Source of the DNA: Ovis canadensis
Taxonomy: Eukaryota; Chordata; Mammalia; Artiodactyla; Bovidae
DNA length: 64,000 nucleotides
Direction of reading: 5' to 3'
Assembly (NCBI RefSeq): GCF_042477335.2
Contig: NC_091247.1
Location: forward strand, 4,424,501-4,488,500
Notes under the pieces: generated by a model
Told to the model about the DNA's origin: nothing
The model's database searches: none
Seen by the model: the letters and a program-made list of their open reading frames with translations, nothing else
Shown: piece by piece, positions 33,120 to 44,984 of the stretch
Position numbering within the stretch: position 1 is the stretch's first letter
How the letters are laid out: every line of letters starts with the position of its first letter
Position numbers and translations under genes: made by a program

Positions 33120-33545
33120 AGTCAGGTCCAGAGAGTACCCAGAAACCTACTGATCATCAGACACTTACCAAGAGATAGATATCTGCCCACAAGAAGCACC
33201 CAAAAGCAAACCTGTGACCTTCCCACCAAACTCCTCACACTTCCTTCCCCCTCATCCCCGTGCACTCACGCATCGCGCATCACGAAGTCCCGCGAGGTCT
33301 GCGTCCCAATCTCCCTCCGATGTGCCCACCCGTCTCCATCTCCTCCATCCTCATTCAAGGACTCTCTCTCACCTGCATGACTTCATAAGCGTCCCAGTGG
33401 ATCTCCCTGTGGTCACCCTGGGTGCTCTGCAGTCCATTCTCCACACTGTAGCCAGAAGGGCCTTTCCAATGCCAATCCAACACACCCTTCCACCTCCAGT
33501 CCCGATCACTGCTTCACTGCTCAACAGCCTTCACTGGCTCCCCAT
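33120..33545 (+). mobile_element. L2 LINE fragment
   Basis: 'ctgcagtccattctccacac' and 'cagccttcactggctcccca' are characteristic L2 3' segments in plus orientation. Confidence 0.7.
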
Positions 33546-33549
33546 TTGA

Positions 33550-33968
33550 TGTCGTTCAGTCACTAAGTTAGTGGACTGCAGCACGCCAGCCTTCCCTGTC
33601 CTTCACTATCTCCCAGAGTTAGCTCAAACTCATGTCCATTGAGTTGGTGATGCCCTCCAACCATCTCATCCTCTGTCGTCCCCTTCTCCTCCTGCCCTCA
33701 CTCTTTCCCAGCATCAGGGTCTTTTCAAATGAGTCAGTTGTTTGCATCAGGTGGCCAGAGTATTGGAGCTTCAGCTTCAACATCAGTCCTTCCAATGAAC
33801 ACCCAGGACTGATCTCCTTTAGGAGGGACTGGTTGGATCTCCTTGCAGTCCAAGGGACTTGCAAGAGTCTTCTCCAACACCACAGTTCAAAAGCATCAAT
33901 TCTTCAGTCCTCAGCTTTCTTTATAGTCCAACTCCCACATCCATACATGACTACTGGAAAAACCATAC
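33550..33968 (-). mobile_element. BovB LINE 3' end
   Basis: Reverse BovB from 'cgttcagtcactaagttagt' to 'actactggaaaaaccataca'. A small internal deletion lies near the 3' terminus (the 'tgtccgactctttgcgacc' stretch is missing). Confidence 0.92.
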
Positions 33969-34234
33969 AGATTGTTAGTGATCCACATTAGTTGTGCTTA
34001 AGGATTAAATACCAATAATGAGGCAAAAATACCATAGATGGCATAAGATCACCATGATAGTCCTATGAATGGTGTCCACGCCACACTGGAGAAGAGACGA
34101 CAGAGTTCTACATGCTTGCCACACCCACCAACATACCAGCCTGTCAAGTCCAACACAAAGGAGGCCCCTCTACTGATGGTCATATTATCCTTACCACAAT
34201 TCATGGACCAGGGACTAGAACTCAGGCCCAAAGG

Positions 34235-34735
34235 TGTTACATGTTGAAGTCCTAACCTCAGGACCTCAGAATGTGACCTGATTTGACCATAGGGTCATTG
34301 CAAAGGTAATTAGTTAAAATGAGATCATAATGAACCTAGGGTGGGCCCCTAATCCAAAATGACTGATGTCCTGAGAGAAAAGGGAAATTAGGAGAATTCC
34401 CTGGAGGCCCAGCAGTTGAGACTCTATGCTTTCACGGCTGTGAACCCAGGTTCAACTGCCGGTCAGGGAACTAAGACCCGAAAAGTCAATGGGCATGACC
34501 GAAAAGGGGGCATGGATTTAGAAATAGACACGCATGCAGGGGGAATGCTGTGTAGACATGGAGATGGCCTACTTTAAGAGAAAGAATCCTATAACAGATC
34601 CTTCCCAAGTGGCCCTCAGAAAGAACCAGCCTCTGATTTTTGATCCAAGGTTTCAAGGCTGAGCTGACACCTTGATCCCGGATTTCCAACCTCCAGACTG
34701 TGAGGCAATGAATTTCTGCTTTTAAGCCACCTCAG
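34235..34735 (+). mobile_element. Old LTR-like repeat split by a SINE
   Basis: 'acatgttgaagtcctaacct', 'ggtgggcccctaatccaaaa', 'ccaacctccagactgtgagg' and 'ctgcttttaagccacctcag' match a widespread ancient mammalian repeat (MaLR/MLT-type by memory, family uncertain). It is interrupted at 34388-34495. Confidence 0.55.
34388..34495 (+). mobile_element. Artiodactyl tRNA-derived SINE, short
   Basis: 'attccctggaggcccagcag', 'caggttcaactgccggtcag', 'ggaactaagacccg'. Confidence 0.75.
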
Positions 34736-35089
34736 TCGCGGTCATGTTTTGCCCTACCAGCCCTGGTCATCCAAAGCAGAGGGCAAGATCACTAGACCCA
34801 ATAATGACCAGAGAGGTCATGATGGAGCAGATGGGATTGGGGCTGGGCTCCAGAGGAAAGGGCAAAGGTACAGAAAAGCAGAGCTCTCACGTTGGGAAGA
34901 GAGCAGTGGACAGGCTGGGAGGCATCTTACGCCCACGTGCAAGAGTCAGAACTCCTCATGCTCCGAGCAGTCGGTCCTGAGCTGCCCAAACCGGGTTGAG
35001 GCTGGCCCACGTGTGTCTTAACACCTACTCTCCCCAGCCTGGCACTAACTCCACTGCAGGCTTTATGTATTGATAAATTCATTGTCTTA

Positions 35090-37200
35090 TTAGGGAGTGT
35101 CTTCTTTATATTTAGATTAATGACCACATAATGATCACCTGGGTGGATTTAGATGATGTCATTTTAAGAAATTATGGCTTAGATCCATCTTCTCTCTCCC
35201 CTTTCCCTCTGCCCTGCCTGAATTATTCCTGCGGAAGAAACCAATTAATAGCAGCTTGACTGCTGTAATGCAGGCTGCTGTACAATGTAGCGATGCCTAA
35301 TGGAGTTTTAATTTCCCCGCAGTGAGTCAATATTTGCTTTAAGAAAGAAAAATGTCGCCATAAACCACTGCCCCCAATGAATTTGGTAGCACAGAGGGTG
35401 AGAGAGGCTTCTTCTTTAGGTACACAGTGATGGAGCCTGGATCTGGGGGTCCGGGGGGTCCACTCTTCACAGATAGGGTTGCTTATGGTTTCTCGTTCTC
35501 TCCTTCAGACAATGGCGGTTATTAAATATTTTGCTTTGCAAATGTAAATAACTGTCAGAGATTCACCCACAGTTTAAAGAGTCTGAAACAAACTCATTAT
35601 AACAGAGAAGAGGAACAATTTATTCCAGCCGATTAATAGCTTGAGGGGCGCAGGGAGGGAAACAGAACATGAGATGTGCCTGTTTGAAGATGTTATGGGT
35701 GTTTTCTTATTTCCCCCCAGCTAGGGTTGCAGGTGGAAACCCAATCCTACTTTTTAAAAAATGGATTAGACTTTTCAGGATCATGCAAGGAAATAAAGTT
35801 TTGCGACTCCTCTCTCTCATAATAAGTCTGTCCAAAAATGATGGTGCTCATTCTGTTGAAAGATAGTTTCATTTCCTCCTCAAAATTGGCATGAAAAATT
35901 TGCCTTGCCAAATGAACATTGTATACTGAACTTGTCAAATCCTTTCTCCTGACACAAATAAAAGATAACATTGGGTGGCAGCATGTAAAACAGCTCTGAC
36001 AAGACAGCAAAGGGAAACAAAGAAATATGCATATTCTGATGCTCTCGGTTTTAGAAGCTGGGCTGGGGAGGGGTGGGGGGAAGCGGGTAGCAGCAGAATG
36101 ACTGGCCAGCTTTGAATGCTTCAGGTAACAATTGAACAAGTCACTTTCATGTCGATGTTCAATGGTATAATGACCCTGCTTCCAATTAGCCAAAACATGA
36201 CAAAATCCTAACTTTTATAGCGGCACAAACTGCCGGGGAGAAGATGGACGGAGTGACAGGACTCCTCATCCAGAGGTTCATGGGTGGACTGCATGGCTGC
36301 AATTACTAGTTCCGACGTAGTGGGAAAGTATTCCTGGTGTGTTTAAAAATAAATAAGGTAAATGATCACCCTTTCATTAGATCTGTACTCATATCATATA
36401 AGTGCCTTTTTCTTCCTATTAAAATTGTTGATTGAAGGCCGTTAGCTGTTTATCAGCTCGAAATTACATTTCTGCTCTCTTCGGGGCTGCCGCCCATTCA
36501 AAATCACACTTGGCGCCTAGTTAGTAACAAGAAAAGACTCCTAAAACTGCAATTGCAGGGGGGGAAAGAAAAACACATGAGCAAGAAACCCAGATTGCAC
36601 CTTCACGTCCCCAAAGGCATCACGCTTCTTTGTTCTGCTAAGAAAAATTAACCTCAATCTCAGCTCCGGGTCCCTAGATTGATTATCATAGTCATTTAAA
36701 TACTGTAATCTCATTTTCAGCATTGGGATAAAGAAAGGGAGGGGGGACCCTGGGAGGGTGGAAGCAAGGCTGGAGAGAGAAAGAAGGAGGCGGGGAGGGG
36801 ATGGGAAAGCAGAATAAATTATCTGACAAAGGGAAGCTGGGGCCTTTCTGCTCACAGAGCCTATTTCGGATCCTTCCACTTGATTGGAAAAGTTGATGAA
36901 GTTTAAATGAAGCAGAATTAGAACCTCAGGCCGCTGAGTATTGACGGGGCAGCACGAGAATGTGCAATTGAATAGCCCTGGGTTTCGGCAGAAGACAAGG
37001 GAAGGGCCTAAATGGCGTAATCTTCAATCGAATCGAACAGCCACTCGGACAAGGCAGGGTAATGAGTGAGGGCCAGCCCGGGCCTGTTGGTTAAAGGAAT
37101 TAATCCGCCCTGCCGCCCGCCCGAGCCAGGCTTTGATGCCCATTGTGTGGGACCCTGTCCCAGTCTATCTAAATGCTAACGAACCGCGGGGGTGAGCAGG
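35090..37200. promoter_or_regulatory. Repeat-poor block, candidate conserved enhancer cluster
   Basis: About 2.1 kb without any recognisable transposon, the longest such run in the left 50 kb. It carries TAAT-core motifs, including an exact 'attaatagc' at 35244-35252 and again at 35632-35640. It ends in CpG-bearing sequence (36900-37200). By texture it resembles conserved developmental non-coding DNA. If the window is CFAP77 intron 1, the neighbouring homeobox gene BARHL1 would be an obvious target; that is inference. Confidence 0.4.
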
Positions 37201-37254
37201 GCTGTGCTTTTCTTTGCTGGCGCTAATCTGATGACAATTTGCTCTCTCTGATTA

Positions 37255-37330
37255 GGGGGGCGGGGAGGGAACGGCGGTGGGTGGGAGAGGAGGAGGGGAG
37301 GCCTGCCCGTTGAAAGGGGGGCCATTCTGG
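37255..37330 (+). repeat. G-rich low-complexity sequence
   Basis: Runs of G of four to six bases are separated by short spacers; it could form G-quadruplex. It borders the candidate regulatory block. Confidence 0.6.
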
Positions 37331-37482
37331 TGAGCCCCAGCCCCCCACCCCCCAGAGCTCCTAGCTCCCTGGCCCGCAGACGCACACGTTTAGAGTAACA
37401 TAAACTCCAGGCGTCCGTGGGAAACCAAGTGTCCATGCCCCTGTTCTCTCTCTGTCTTGTCTCTTCTTGAGACCATATGTGC

Positions 37483-37610
37483 GCGCTAGCGTGCTCAGTG
37501 GCGTCCGACTGTTGCGTGATCCTCACGGACTGTAGCCCACCAGCCTGCTCTGTCCGTGGGATTTTCCTGGCAAAAATACTGGAGTGGGTTGCCATGCTGA
37601 AAGGGCAGGC
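37483..37610 (-). mobile_element. Bov-A SINE unit
   Basis: 'gcgtgctcagtggcgtccga', 'ggactgtagcccaccagcct', 'tactggagtgggttgccatg'. Confidence 0.88.
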
Positions 37611-37619
37611 TTTACCTTA

Positions 37620-37880
37620 AGCCACCCAGCATCAGTCCCTCCTTCCCTTCTTCCTATCACACCCCCTCCAGACTTTCCCTCCAAACACACCCAAGCTCAT
37701 GGCATCCAGTCTCTCACCCTGTCTGGTCATCTTCTACATCTAAAATGCTCAGCTTTCTCCTCTCAGTTCCCTGAGTCCCGCTTGGTCATCCAGAAGCTCC
37801 AACAGGCTTTTCTGGACCACTCCAGGCCACGGGGCCTCCTCCTGTTTTGTCTGTCTTGTAGGTCTGAGTCACACGGGCCC
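37620..37880 (+). mobile_element. Probable L2 LINE fragment
   Basis: Pyrimidine-rich text 'caaacacacccaagctcatg' to 'tctcctctcagttccctgag' resembles L2 3' sequence. Confidence 0.4.
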
Positions 37881-37917
37881 TATAGGTTTCAGCCTTAGAA
37901 GTGCAGCAACTTCTAAG

Positions 37918-37918
<1 letters not shown>

Positions 37919-37950
<32 letters not shown>
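37919..37950 (+). repeat. (TG)n microsatellite
   Basis: About 16 TG units. Confidence 0.97.
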
Positions 37951-37953
<3 letters not shown>

Positions 37954-38054
37954 CTGGTGTGGCAAACGTGCCCAAGTAGACTGTAAGCTCCTTGAGAACA
38001 GAAAACACACCTGGGTCTGACGTTGACCTTTCAGACAGGTATAGGTGTAGATGG

Positions 38055-38285
38055 GGGCTTCCCAGGTGGCACTAGTGGTAAAGAACCCGCCTGCCAATGC
38101 AGGAGATGCAAGAAAGGCGAGGTCAGTCCCTGGGTCGGGAAGATCTCCTGGAGAAGGGTATGGAAACCCAGTCCAGTATTCTTGTCTAGAGAATCCCATG
38201 GACAGAGGAGCCTGATGGGCTATGGTCCATAGGGCCACAGAGAGTTGGACATGACTGAAGCGACTTAGCATGCACGCACACACAG
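38055..38285 (+). mobile_element. Bov-tA SINE
   Basis: 'gcttcccaggtggcactagt', 'gaacccgcctgccaatgcag', 'gttggacatgactgaagcga'. Confidence 0.93.
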
Positions 38286-38394
38286 ATGTAGATGGATTAG
38301 ATTTTTCTCTCTCATAGATCGAGTTGAGATCATAGACCCAAAAGTCTGGCACTTAGCAGATATTTAACAATGAGGGCTGTGGATGTCACCAAGT

Positions 38395-38660
38395 TCTTTT
38401 GATTAGTCCAGTGGTTGGAACCTCAGGCTACAGAGTCCCAGACCTCTCAAAGCCTGGCACCCCCACCAATGTGCTGGATGACTGTGGGCAACTTGTGAAA
38501 CCGCTCTGAGACTCAGCTTTCCCACCTGTAAAATGGGAATGATGGTAATCCCACATTTTTAGAATTGTGGCCAAGATTTTAGGGAGGTGATGCCTAAGAA
38601 GGGCCAGCAGACAGTGCCTGGTACACAGTGGGCTCCACGAAGTACAACTGCTGTCAGCTG
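38395..38660 (+). mobile_element. MIR SINE
   Basis: 'gatgactgtgggcaacttgt', 'agactcagctttcccacctg', 'taaaatgggaatgatggtaa' and 'gtgcctggtacacagtgggc' follow MIR in order. Confidence 0.85.
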
Positions 38661-38664
38661 CCTC

Positions 38665-39750
38665 AGGAGAGCATCAGCTGGCCAAACAGGTCACCAGCCA
38701 GGAACTGTCTGGAAACCCAGACTCTAGGCCTCCACCTCCACACACACTCCCTCTCCAGGAGAAGTCAGGCCCACGAGAGTCCTGCCAGGTGATCCTGGGA
38801 GGACCTGCCACCAGAGGACCGCGCTACTGTCAAAGCAAAGATGGAGGTTTCAGAAACACCAGACAGACACTTTCCTTTTAGAAGGGGAGTTTCTGAAAGA
38901 CTTGCTTAAACCTCCAGATTTATGCCCACCGCATGCCTACAAAGAGAGCAAAGTCTTAAGTGACAGTTTATAAAGGTTTTGGAGGCAGACACGAAGCCCG
39001 GCGTTCAGTCCTAAGAGATCCCTCAGAATCGCCCCAACAGGCTCACTCAAATGATGTGGGGAAAATTCAGAGCATGACGGACCAGGGGGCTTGTTTAACT
39101 TGCAAAAAGTAAACAAATCCCAGGCACTAACCCTAAACCATCACGTTGCTCATCCCACCCACGGTGCTCCAAACATGCAGCCTGGCAGGGTCCCAGGCTA
39201 CAATGACCACATCTGTCCCAGCAGAGAAGGGCTCGTGACGAGTCCTCCAGTCCACCTACAGCATCCCGCAGCCAGGCATGGGTCCCTCTGCCCCCAGGAG
39301 CACTGGGGGTGGGCGTGGGGGGAGGCTGGCACTTAGACCTACTGTTGATGTCTGGATTTGTCTCTCACCTTCTGTTCTCAGTCTTGTTTATCCTACTTGC
39401 TTTGGCCCCTGCAGCTCTCAGATCCAACCGGGAGCCCCACTTTATCTGGCCTCACTCCCCATCCAGGCTCCCCTCAGCTTTTGCTTCCCTGCAGCTTTCT
39501 GAGTTCCAAGTTTCTCCTTGCCCTGGAGGCATGAAACCACTTATTTTGTCTGGAACAGTCTCTACCCACCACCCACCCAAACACAGACACACCCACACTC
39601 TGGCCAGCACCCAGTAACTGTCCACTCCACTCATTCCAGGAGGTTGGGATGAGATGTCGCGTCCCTGGGCTTGGACTTTAGCCTCCTGACACTGCAACCG
39701 CCACCACGGTGCTTATCCCTAGGGAAGAGGGAGTTGCCCTATTGTCTGCC
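38665..39750. other. Unassigned sequence with probable L2 remnants
   Basis: No gene. Text near 39350-39660 ('gctttggcccctgcagctct', 'ctggcctcactccccatcca') resembles a degraded L2. Confidence 0.4.
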
Positions 39751-39756
39751 TTCACC

Positions 39757-39990
39757 AGGGGCTTCCCAAATGGCACTAGTGGTACAGAAGCTTGCCAAGT
39801 GCAGGAGACCTAAGAGATGAGGGTTCCATCCCTGGGTCGGGAAGATCCCCTGGAGGAAGGCATGGCAACCCACTCCAGTATTCTTGTCTGGTGAATCCCA
39901 TGGACAGAGAAGCTTGGTGGGCTACAGTCCATAGGGTCGCAAAGAGTCAGACACGACTGAAGCGACTTAGCACACACGCACGCACTGTCT
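39757..39990 (+). mobile_element. Bov-tA SINE
   Basis: 'gcttcccaaatggcactagt', 'atccctgggtcgggaagatc', 'gtcagacacgactgaagcga'. Confidence 0.93.
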
Positions 39991-40302
39991 TCACCAGGGC
40001 TGTGCGCTGCCTTCAGACAGGAACTCAGGCTCTCCTGTCCACAGAGGTCCCTCCAGGCCCAGCATGTTGCCTGGCACCCAATAGCTCCTTGATAAACATT
40101 TTGCAAAATGTCAAAAGAGCAAATGAAAGGTAGGCTCCAGATGGTTCTCAGGGAGAAAGCCATTCAGGTGTGCAGAAACCAAGGCTTTGGGACATTCCAG
40201 GGACTTGCCCAAGGTTTCTGGGCAAGAGTGTGCAGGAAACTGAGAGCTCATGACTGTGGCTCTGGGGCCTGGAGTGTCTGGTCCAGAGGAAGTATGTAGT
40301 AC

Positions 40303-41714
40303 TGAATGAATGGATGATGGATGGATGATGGATGGATGGGTGAATGGATGATTGGATGGATGGGTGGGTGGATGGATGGATGGATGGATGGGTGGGTGGA
40401 TGATGGATGGATGGATGGATGGATGATGGATGGATGGGTGGATGGATGATTGGATGGATGGGTGGGTGGATGGATGGATGAATGGATGGGTGGATGGGTG
40501 GATGGGTAGATGGGTGGATGGATGAATGGAAGGATGAGTGAATGGATGGATGGGTGGATGGATGGGTGGATGGATGGATGGGTGGATGGGTGGATGGATG
40601 GATGGGTAGATGGGTGGATGATGGATGGATGGGTGGATGGATGGATGGGTGGATGAGTGAATGGATGGATGGGTGGATGGATAGATGGGTGGATGGGTGG
40701 AAGGATGGGTGGATGGATGGGTGGATGGATAGATGGATAGATGGGTGGATGGATGGGTGGATGGATAGATGGATAGATGGGTGGATGGATGGATGGATGG
40801 GTGGGTAAATGGGTGGATGGGTAGATGGGTGGATGGGTAGATGGGTAGATGGGTGGATGGATGATGGATGGATGGGTGTGTGGATGGATGGATGGATGGG
40901 TGGATGGATGGATGGGTGGATGAGTGAATGGATGGATGATGGATGGATGGATGGGTAGATGGGTGGTTGGATGGATGGATGGATGGGTGGATGGATGAAT
41001 GGATGGATGGATGGATAGATGGATGATGGCTGGATGGATGGGTGAGTGGATGGATGGATAATGGATGGATGGATGGATGGGTGGGTAGATGGATGGATGA
41101 ATGGATGGGTGGATGGATGGATGGATGGGTGGATGGATGAATGGATGGATGGATGGATAGATGGATGATGGCTGGATGGATGGGTGAGTGGATGGATGGA
41201 TAATGGATGGATGGATGGATGGGTGGGTAGACGGATGGATGAATGGATGGGTGGATGGATGGATGGATGGATGGATGGGTGGATGGGTGGATGGATAGAT
41301 GGGTAGATGGGTGGATGGGTAGACGGGCGGATGGGTAGATGGGTGGATGGATGATGAATGGATGGGTGGGTGGATGGATGGATGGATGGGTAGGTGGATG
41401 GATGGATGGGCGGATGAGTGGATGATTGGATGGGTGGGTGGATGGATGATGGATGCATGTGTGGGTTGATGGATGGATGGATGGATGGATGGATGGATGG
41501 TGGATGGATGGGTGGATGATGGATGGACGGGTGGATGGAGGGATGGATGGGTGGATGGATGGATGGATGGGTGGAAGGATGGATGGGTGGAAGGATGGAT
41601 GGGTGGATGGATAGATGGATGGATGGGTGGCTGGATGGATGGGTGGCTGGATGGGTGGATGGATGGGTGGATGGATGGGTGGATGGACGGGTGGATGGAT
41701 GATGGATGGATGAC
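40303..41714 (+). repeat. (TGGA)n tetranucleotide array, about 1.4 kb
   Basis: A near-continuous array of GGAT/TGGA units with GGGT, GATA, GAAT and GATGAT variants. Higher-order blocks recur: the stretch around 41000-41110 closely matches 41120-41240. Because the unit is four bases, long frames stay open on both strands: two minus frames of more than 530 codons (His-Pro-Ser/Thr-Ile repeats) and plus frames of Trp-Met-Asp-Gly repeats. None is a real protein. Length is expected to vary between individuals. Confidence 0.98.
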
Positions 41715-41955
41715 ACATAGCCTGAAGAGGAACTGAGGATGCTCAACTCTGACAAATCAGTGCATTTTCCCCCCTTCCACCTCCCCATGAACATGCCCTC
41801 CTTTTTCCCAGAAAGTTTCCCTCAGTCCAAATTTGATTCACCCTGAAACTAATGAAGCTTAGACTTCAGGGCCCTTCTTTGCACATGGCTCCTTCCAAGG
41901 CCTTGGATCTCATTTCCAACATCATTTTTAGTTTTATACTATTTCTTTTTCACTT
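41715..41955. other. Unassigned sequence
   Basis: Non-repetitive flank of the array; nothing recognised. Confidence 0.5.
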
Positions 41956-41959
41956 CTTA

Positions 41960-42095
41960 ATTAATTATTATTATTATTTTTTTTTTTGCCTCACCATGCA
42001 AGTTGCAGGATCGTAGTTCTCAGACCACAGACTGAAACTGGATCCCTGCCTTGAAAGCACTGAGCCCTAAACCACTGGACCACCAGGGAAGTCCC
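41960..42095 (-). mobile_element. Artiodactyl tRNA-derived SINE
   Basis: 'gttgcaggatcgtagttctc', 'accactggaccaccagggaa' in reverse orientation. Confidence 0.85.
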
Positions 42096-42309
42096 TGTAC
42101 TCTGTTATTTAAAAAGAGATCCCCGAATTGCATACGATGCAGGCCACACAATACCTACCTTTCTCTACCCCTGCCCCCATCTTACCTCTCCTGGCTCGTC
42201 TTGGTGTCGAGATTCAGCTCAAGTCATCCAGTCTAGGAGACCTTCCCTCACACCCCTCCATCCGGGCACAGCTGCCCTCAGGCACTAAACACAAATCCAT
42301 CCAGACAGA

Positions 42310-42520
42310 GTGCTTGCTCAGTCACTCAGTCATGTCCAACTCTTTGTGACCCCATGGACTGTAGCCCATCAGGCTCTCCTGTCCATGGGATTCTCCCAAC
42401 AAGAATGCTGGAGTGGGTTGCCATTTCCTCCTCCAGGGGATCTTCCCAAGCCAGGGATCAAACCTGTGTCTCCTGCAATGGTAGGCAGATTCTTTACCAC
42501 TGAATCACCTGGGAAGCCCA
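42310..42520 (-). mobile_element. Bov-tA SINE
   Basis: 'cttgctcagtcactcagtca', 'ccatggactgtagcccatca', 'ccactgaatcacctgggaag'. Confidence 0.94.
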
Positions 42521-42529
42521 GCCAGGCTT

Positions 42530-43050
42530 TGCTGTTTATTTTAATGCCTGTTTCTCTCTATGAGAAGCTCTGTGACAGCAAGGCCCATAACCAGATTGGT
42601 TTACACCCCTCCCCCACCCCCGTATCCTTGGTGCCTAGCTCTGTGTCTGATACACATGCAGTTAATTCTGTTAATTCAAGCACGGAGTGAAGGCTGCACC
42701 TACTCTTATCCATTTCAGACCCTTGCTCGGGCCAGCTCCTCCCCAGGTGCCCCCTCCTCTCCTGTCCAGCCACTGGCATCCAACCCAGCCCGCAGCCCCA
42801 GCCCAGGTGCACAGGCTCTCAGAGCTGCCCTGGGTGCTCCAATACTGCTCTGCCTTCACCCTCAGATACACCTCTCAGCGCCCCTCCTTCCGCCTCTAAT
42901 AACTTTTAGGAGTCGTTTTAATGCACCAAGTCTAGCTCTCCCTGACTGGACCATAAACTCCTTAGAAACGAATCCTTAAACCTTTCCTGTTTCCACCAGT
43001 GCCTTGTGCATTATAGGTGTGCAATAAATATTTGCTCATTGACAGATGGG
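42530..43050 (+). mobile_element. L2 LINE 3' fragment
   Basis: 'tggaccataaactccttaga' and 'ggtgtgcaataaatatttgc' are L2 3' terminal motifs. Upstream text (42120-42300, 42700-42900) is consistent with L2 but degraded. Confidence 0.6.
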
Positions 43051-43054
43051 TTCA

Positions 43055-44100
43055 CTGACAGCTTCAAGCACACACCAAAACGAATGTTTTAAAGTCAGTG
43101 TCTCTGTTCTTAAAGATCTGTGGGATACCACGGGGATGCATGAAGGCAGCTCTTAAACGGGACCATTAGGACAGCATTTTAGGCGGCAATATGGCCAAAC
43201 TGACTAGGGTCCAGCAAAACTCACCCAAAAAGCTGCCAGCAAAGTTTCCATTTCCCTTAACTGCAACTCTCTGGCCATAAGATCGCCTCTCTCCGTGGCT
43301 TTTGGGGTGCCCGCATCTTTGTGAGAGGTCGCGGCCTCTGAGCTTTGGCCAGCTAGCTGGGCTTTTTCTCTGATGTGGCTAGAGAGCTTGGACGTTGTGC
43401 CATTGGTTCCAAAGGGCCAGCCACCTGGCAGTGATGTGGCCTCTCATGAATGTTTTACCTCTAAATCAAAGCGCTTCTGAGTCTTCACTTTCATTCTTCT
43501 GGACAAACACAAAAGGTTTTGATCCACACAAAGAAATTCATCTTGTTCGCTTCTGGGTTCATTGGCCTCCCCACCACCCCCCGCCCACTCCCCACCAATA
43601 TGTATTGTTTGGTTCATATAAAAGATCAAAAAAATCCCTTTTTTGGGCTCATTATGTGTTTTCTACAATGCTCTTGGTTAGCTATTCTCCCCCGTGTGCC
43701 CTTCATGTTGACCTTTCTGCTCACTGACCCATGTCAGTCAGTTTCTTGACCAAACCCTGATGGGCCTTTAAACTGTTGGGTGGAAAAATACAGCTGTTTT
43801 CTTTATAAAGCACGTTGACCTGCTCCCCTGAAATGTTGTCGGTAGTGCCACAACAAGAGCGTATGGGCTGGGCTGCAGCTCCGGTCCACCAGGAGTTTAA
43901 TTTCCGATGAACCAAATCAATTCCATTTTAAATCTTAAATGAGTCTATGGCTGAGAAAAACGCAACCGACACAAGCCGGTGGCAGGCGACGCGCCAGGGA
44001 GACAGAGCCTGTGCGCAGTGGCCAGTGGCCACTCGACAAACTGCCCCACGCTAACCAGTTGAGCTGATGAATTACCGGGCCACATCTGCGGATGGCTGGA
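43055..44100. promoter_or_regulatory. Repeat-poor block, candidate conserved element
   Basis: About 1 kb without recognised repeats. Sequence near 43730-43950 has mixed AT motifs ('ttcctgatggg'-like, 'gagtttaatttccgatgaac') and retained CpGs (43960-44010). Regulatory nature is inferred from texture only. Confidence 0.3.
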
Positions 44101-44223
44101 GATGCTTTTTTTTTTTCACTCCAGCGTGGGTGAGGCTGGAGATAGACAAGCCCTGACGGAAACCAGCAAACAAATGGAACCTGTAACGAAGGGAAAGGAG
44201 ATGGAGCCAAAGAGGGGGGTTTG

Positions 44224-44345
44224 AGAGACTTCCCTGGTGGTCCAGTGGCTGGAATGTTGCCTTCCAATGCAGGGGGTGTGGGTTCAATCCTTGGTCAGAG
44301 AGCTAAGATCCCACATGCCTCATGGCCAAGAAACCAAAGCATAAA
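44224..44345 (+). mobile_element. Artiodactyl tRNA-derived SINE, short
   Basis: 'gacttccctggtggtccagt', 'ttgccttccaatgcaggggg', 'ggttcaatccttggtcagag'. A second partial copy ('ggtccgggagctaagatctt') lies at about 44470-44535. Confidence 0.88.
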
Positions 44346-44535
44346 ACAGAAACCACATTGTAATAAATTCCGTAAAGACTTTAAAAGTGGTCCAAATTTT
44401 TTTTTTAATCTTTAAATTAAAAAAAGAAAGCAAGGGATTTTAAATGGCCATAAAAGTTCCAACGGTTCTCATGGTCCGGGAGCTAAGATCTTGCAAGACG
44501 TGCCACATGGCCAATAAATAAAACTTTTTAAAAAT

Positions 44536-44855
44536 TAAAAGAAATTATACGGCCATAAAATGAATGGAGTTGGGGGACAGAAGCAATTAAACTAAAGCAT
44601 CGCATTTCTATCTTCTTTGTGTTAAATTTTCAAGAGACCCTGGACCACAGATGAACTAAATAATGAATCCCCACATGTTGATGTTTTCTGGTTCAGGGTT
44701 TTAGAGAAACCCTGCCTCAGCACTATTGGTACTTGGGGAGATGATTTCTTTCTTAGGGTGGTGGGGGCGGGCATCCTGTGCATTGTTGGACGGCACCCCT
44801 GGCTCCTAGCCACTAGCAGCGCCCTTTCCAGTTCGGACAACCAAAAGCCTTCTTC
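44536..44855. other. Unassigned sequence
   Basis: Nothing recognised as gene or repeat. Confidence 0.45.
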
Positions 44856-44925
44856 TGACATGGCTGGATGTTCTTTGGGGAGCCAGACTGCCCCCCGAGG
44901 TTGAGAACCACTGGTCTGCTTCTAG
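44855..44925 (+). mobile_element. MER5-type terminal remnant
   Basis: 'aggttgagaaccactggtct' is the familiar MER5A end. Confidence 0.5.
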
Positions 44926-44984
44926 AGTGCCATAACCTCTTCTGTAAGATAGTGTCTTGTTCAAATCTGTCTTCCTTACATCCT

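Noticed and set aside
40303..41714. Possible CRISPR-like direct-repeat array
   Set aside because: The unit is four bases with no unique spacers, and the genome is mammalian.
40111..41794. Two very long minus-strand frames (535 and 548 codons) of His-Pro-Ser-Ile-type repeats
   Set aside because: They are direct translations of the (TGGA)n array in two frames at once, with matching frames on the plus strand; no unique protein sequence is present beyond short flanks.
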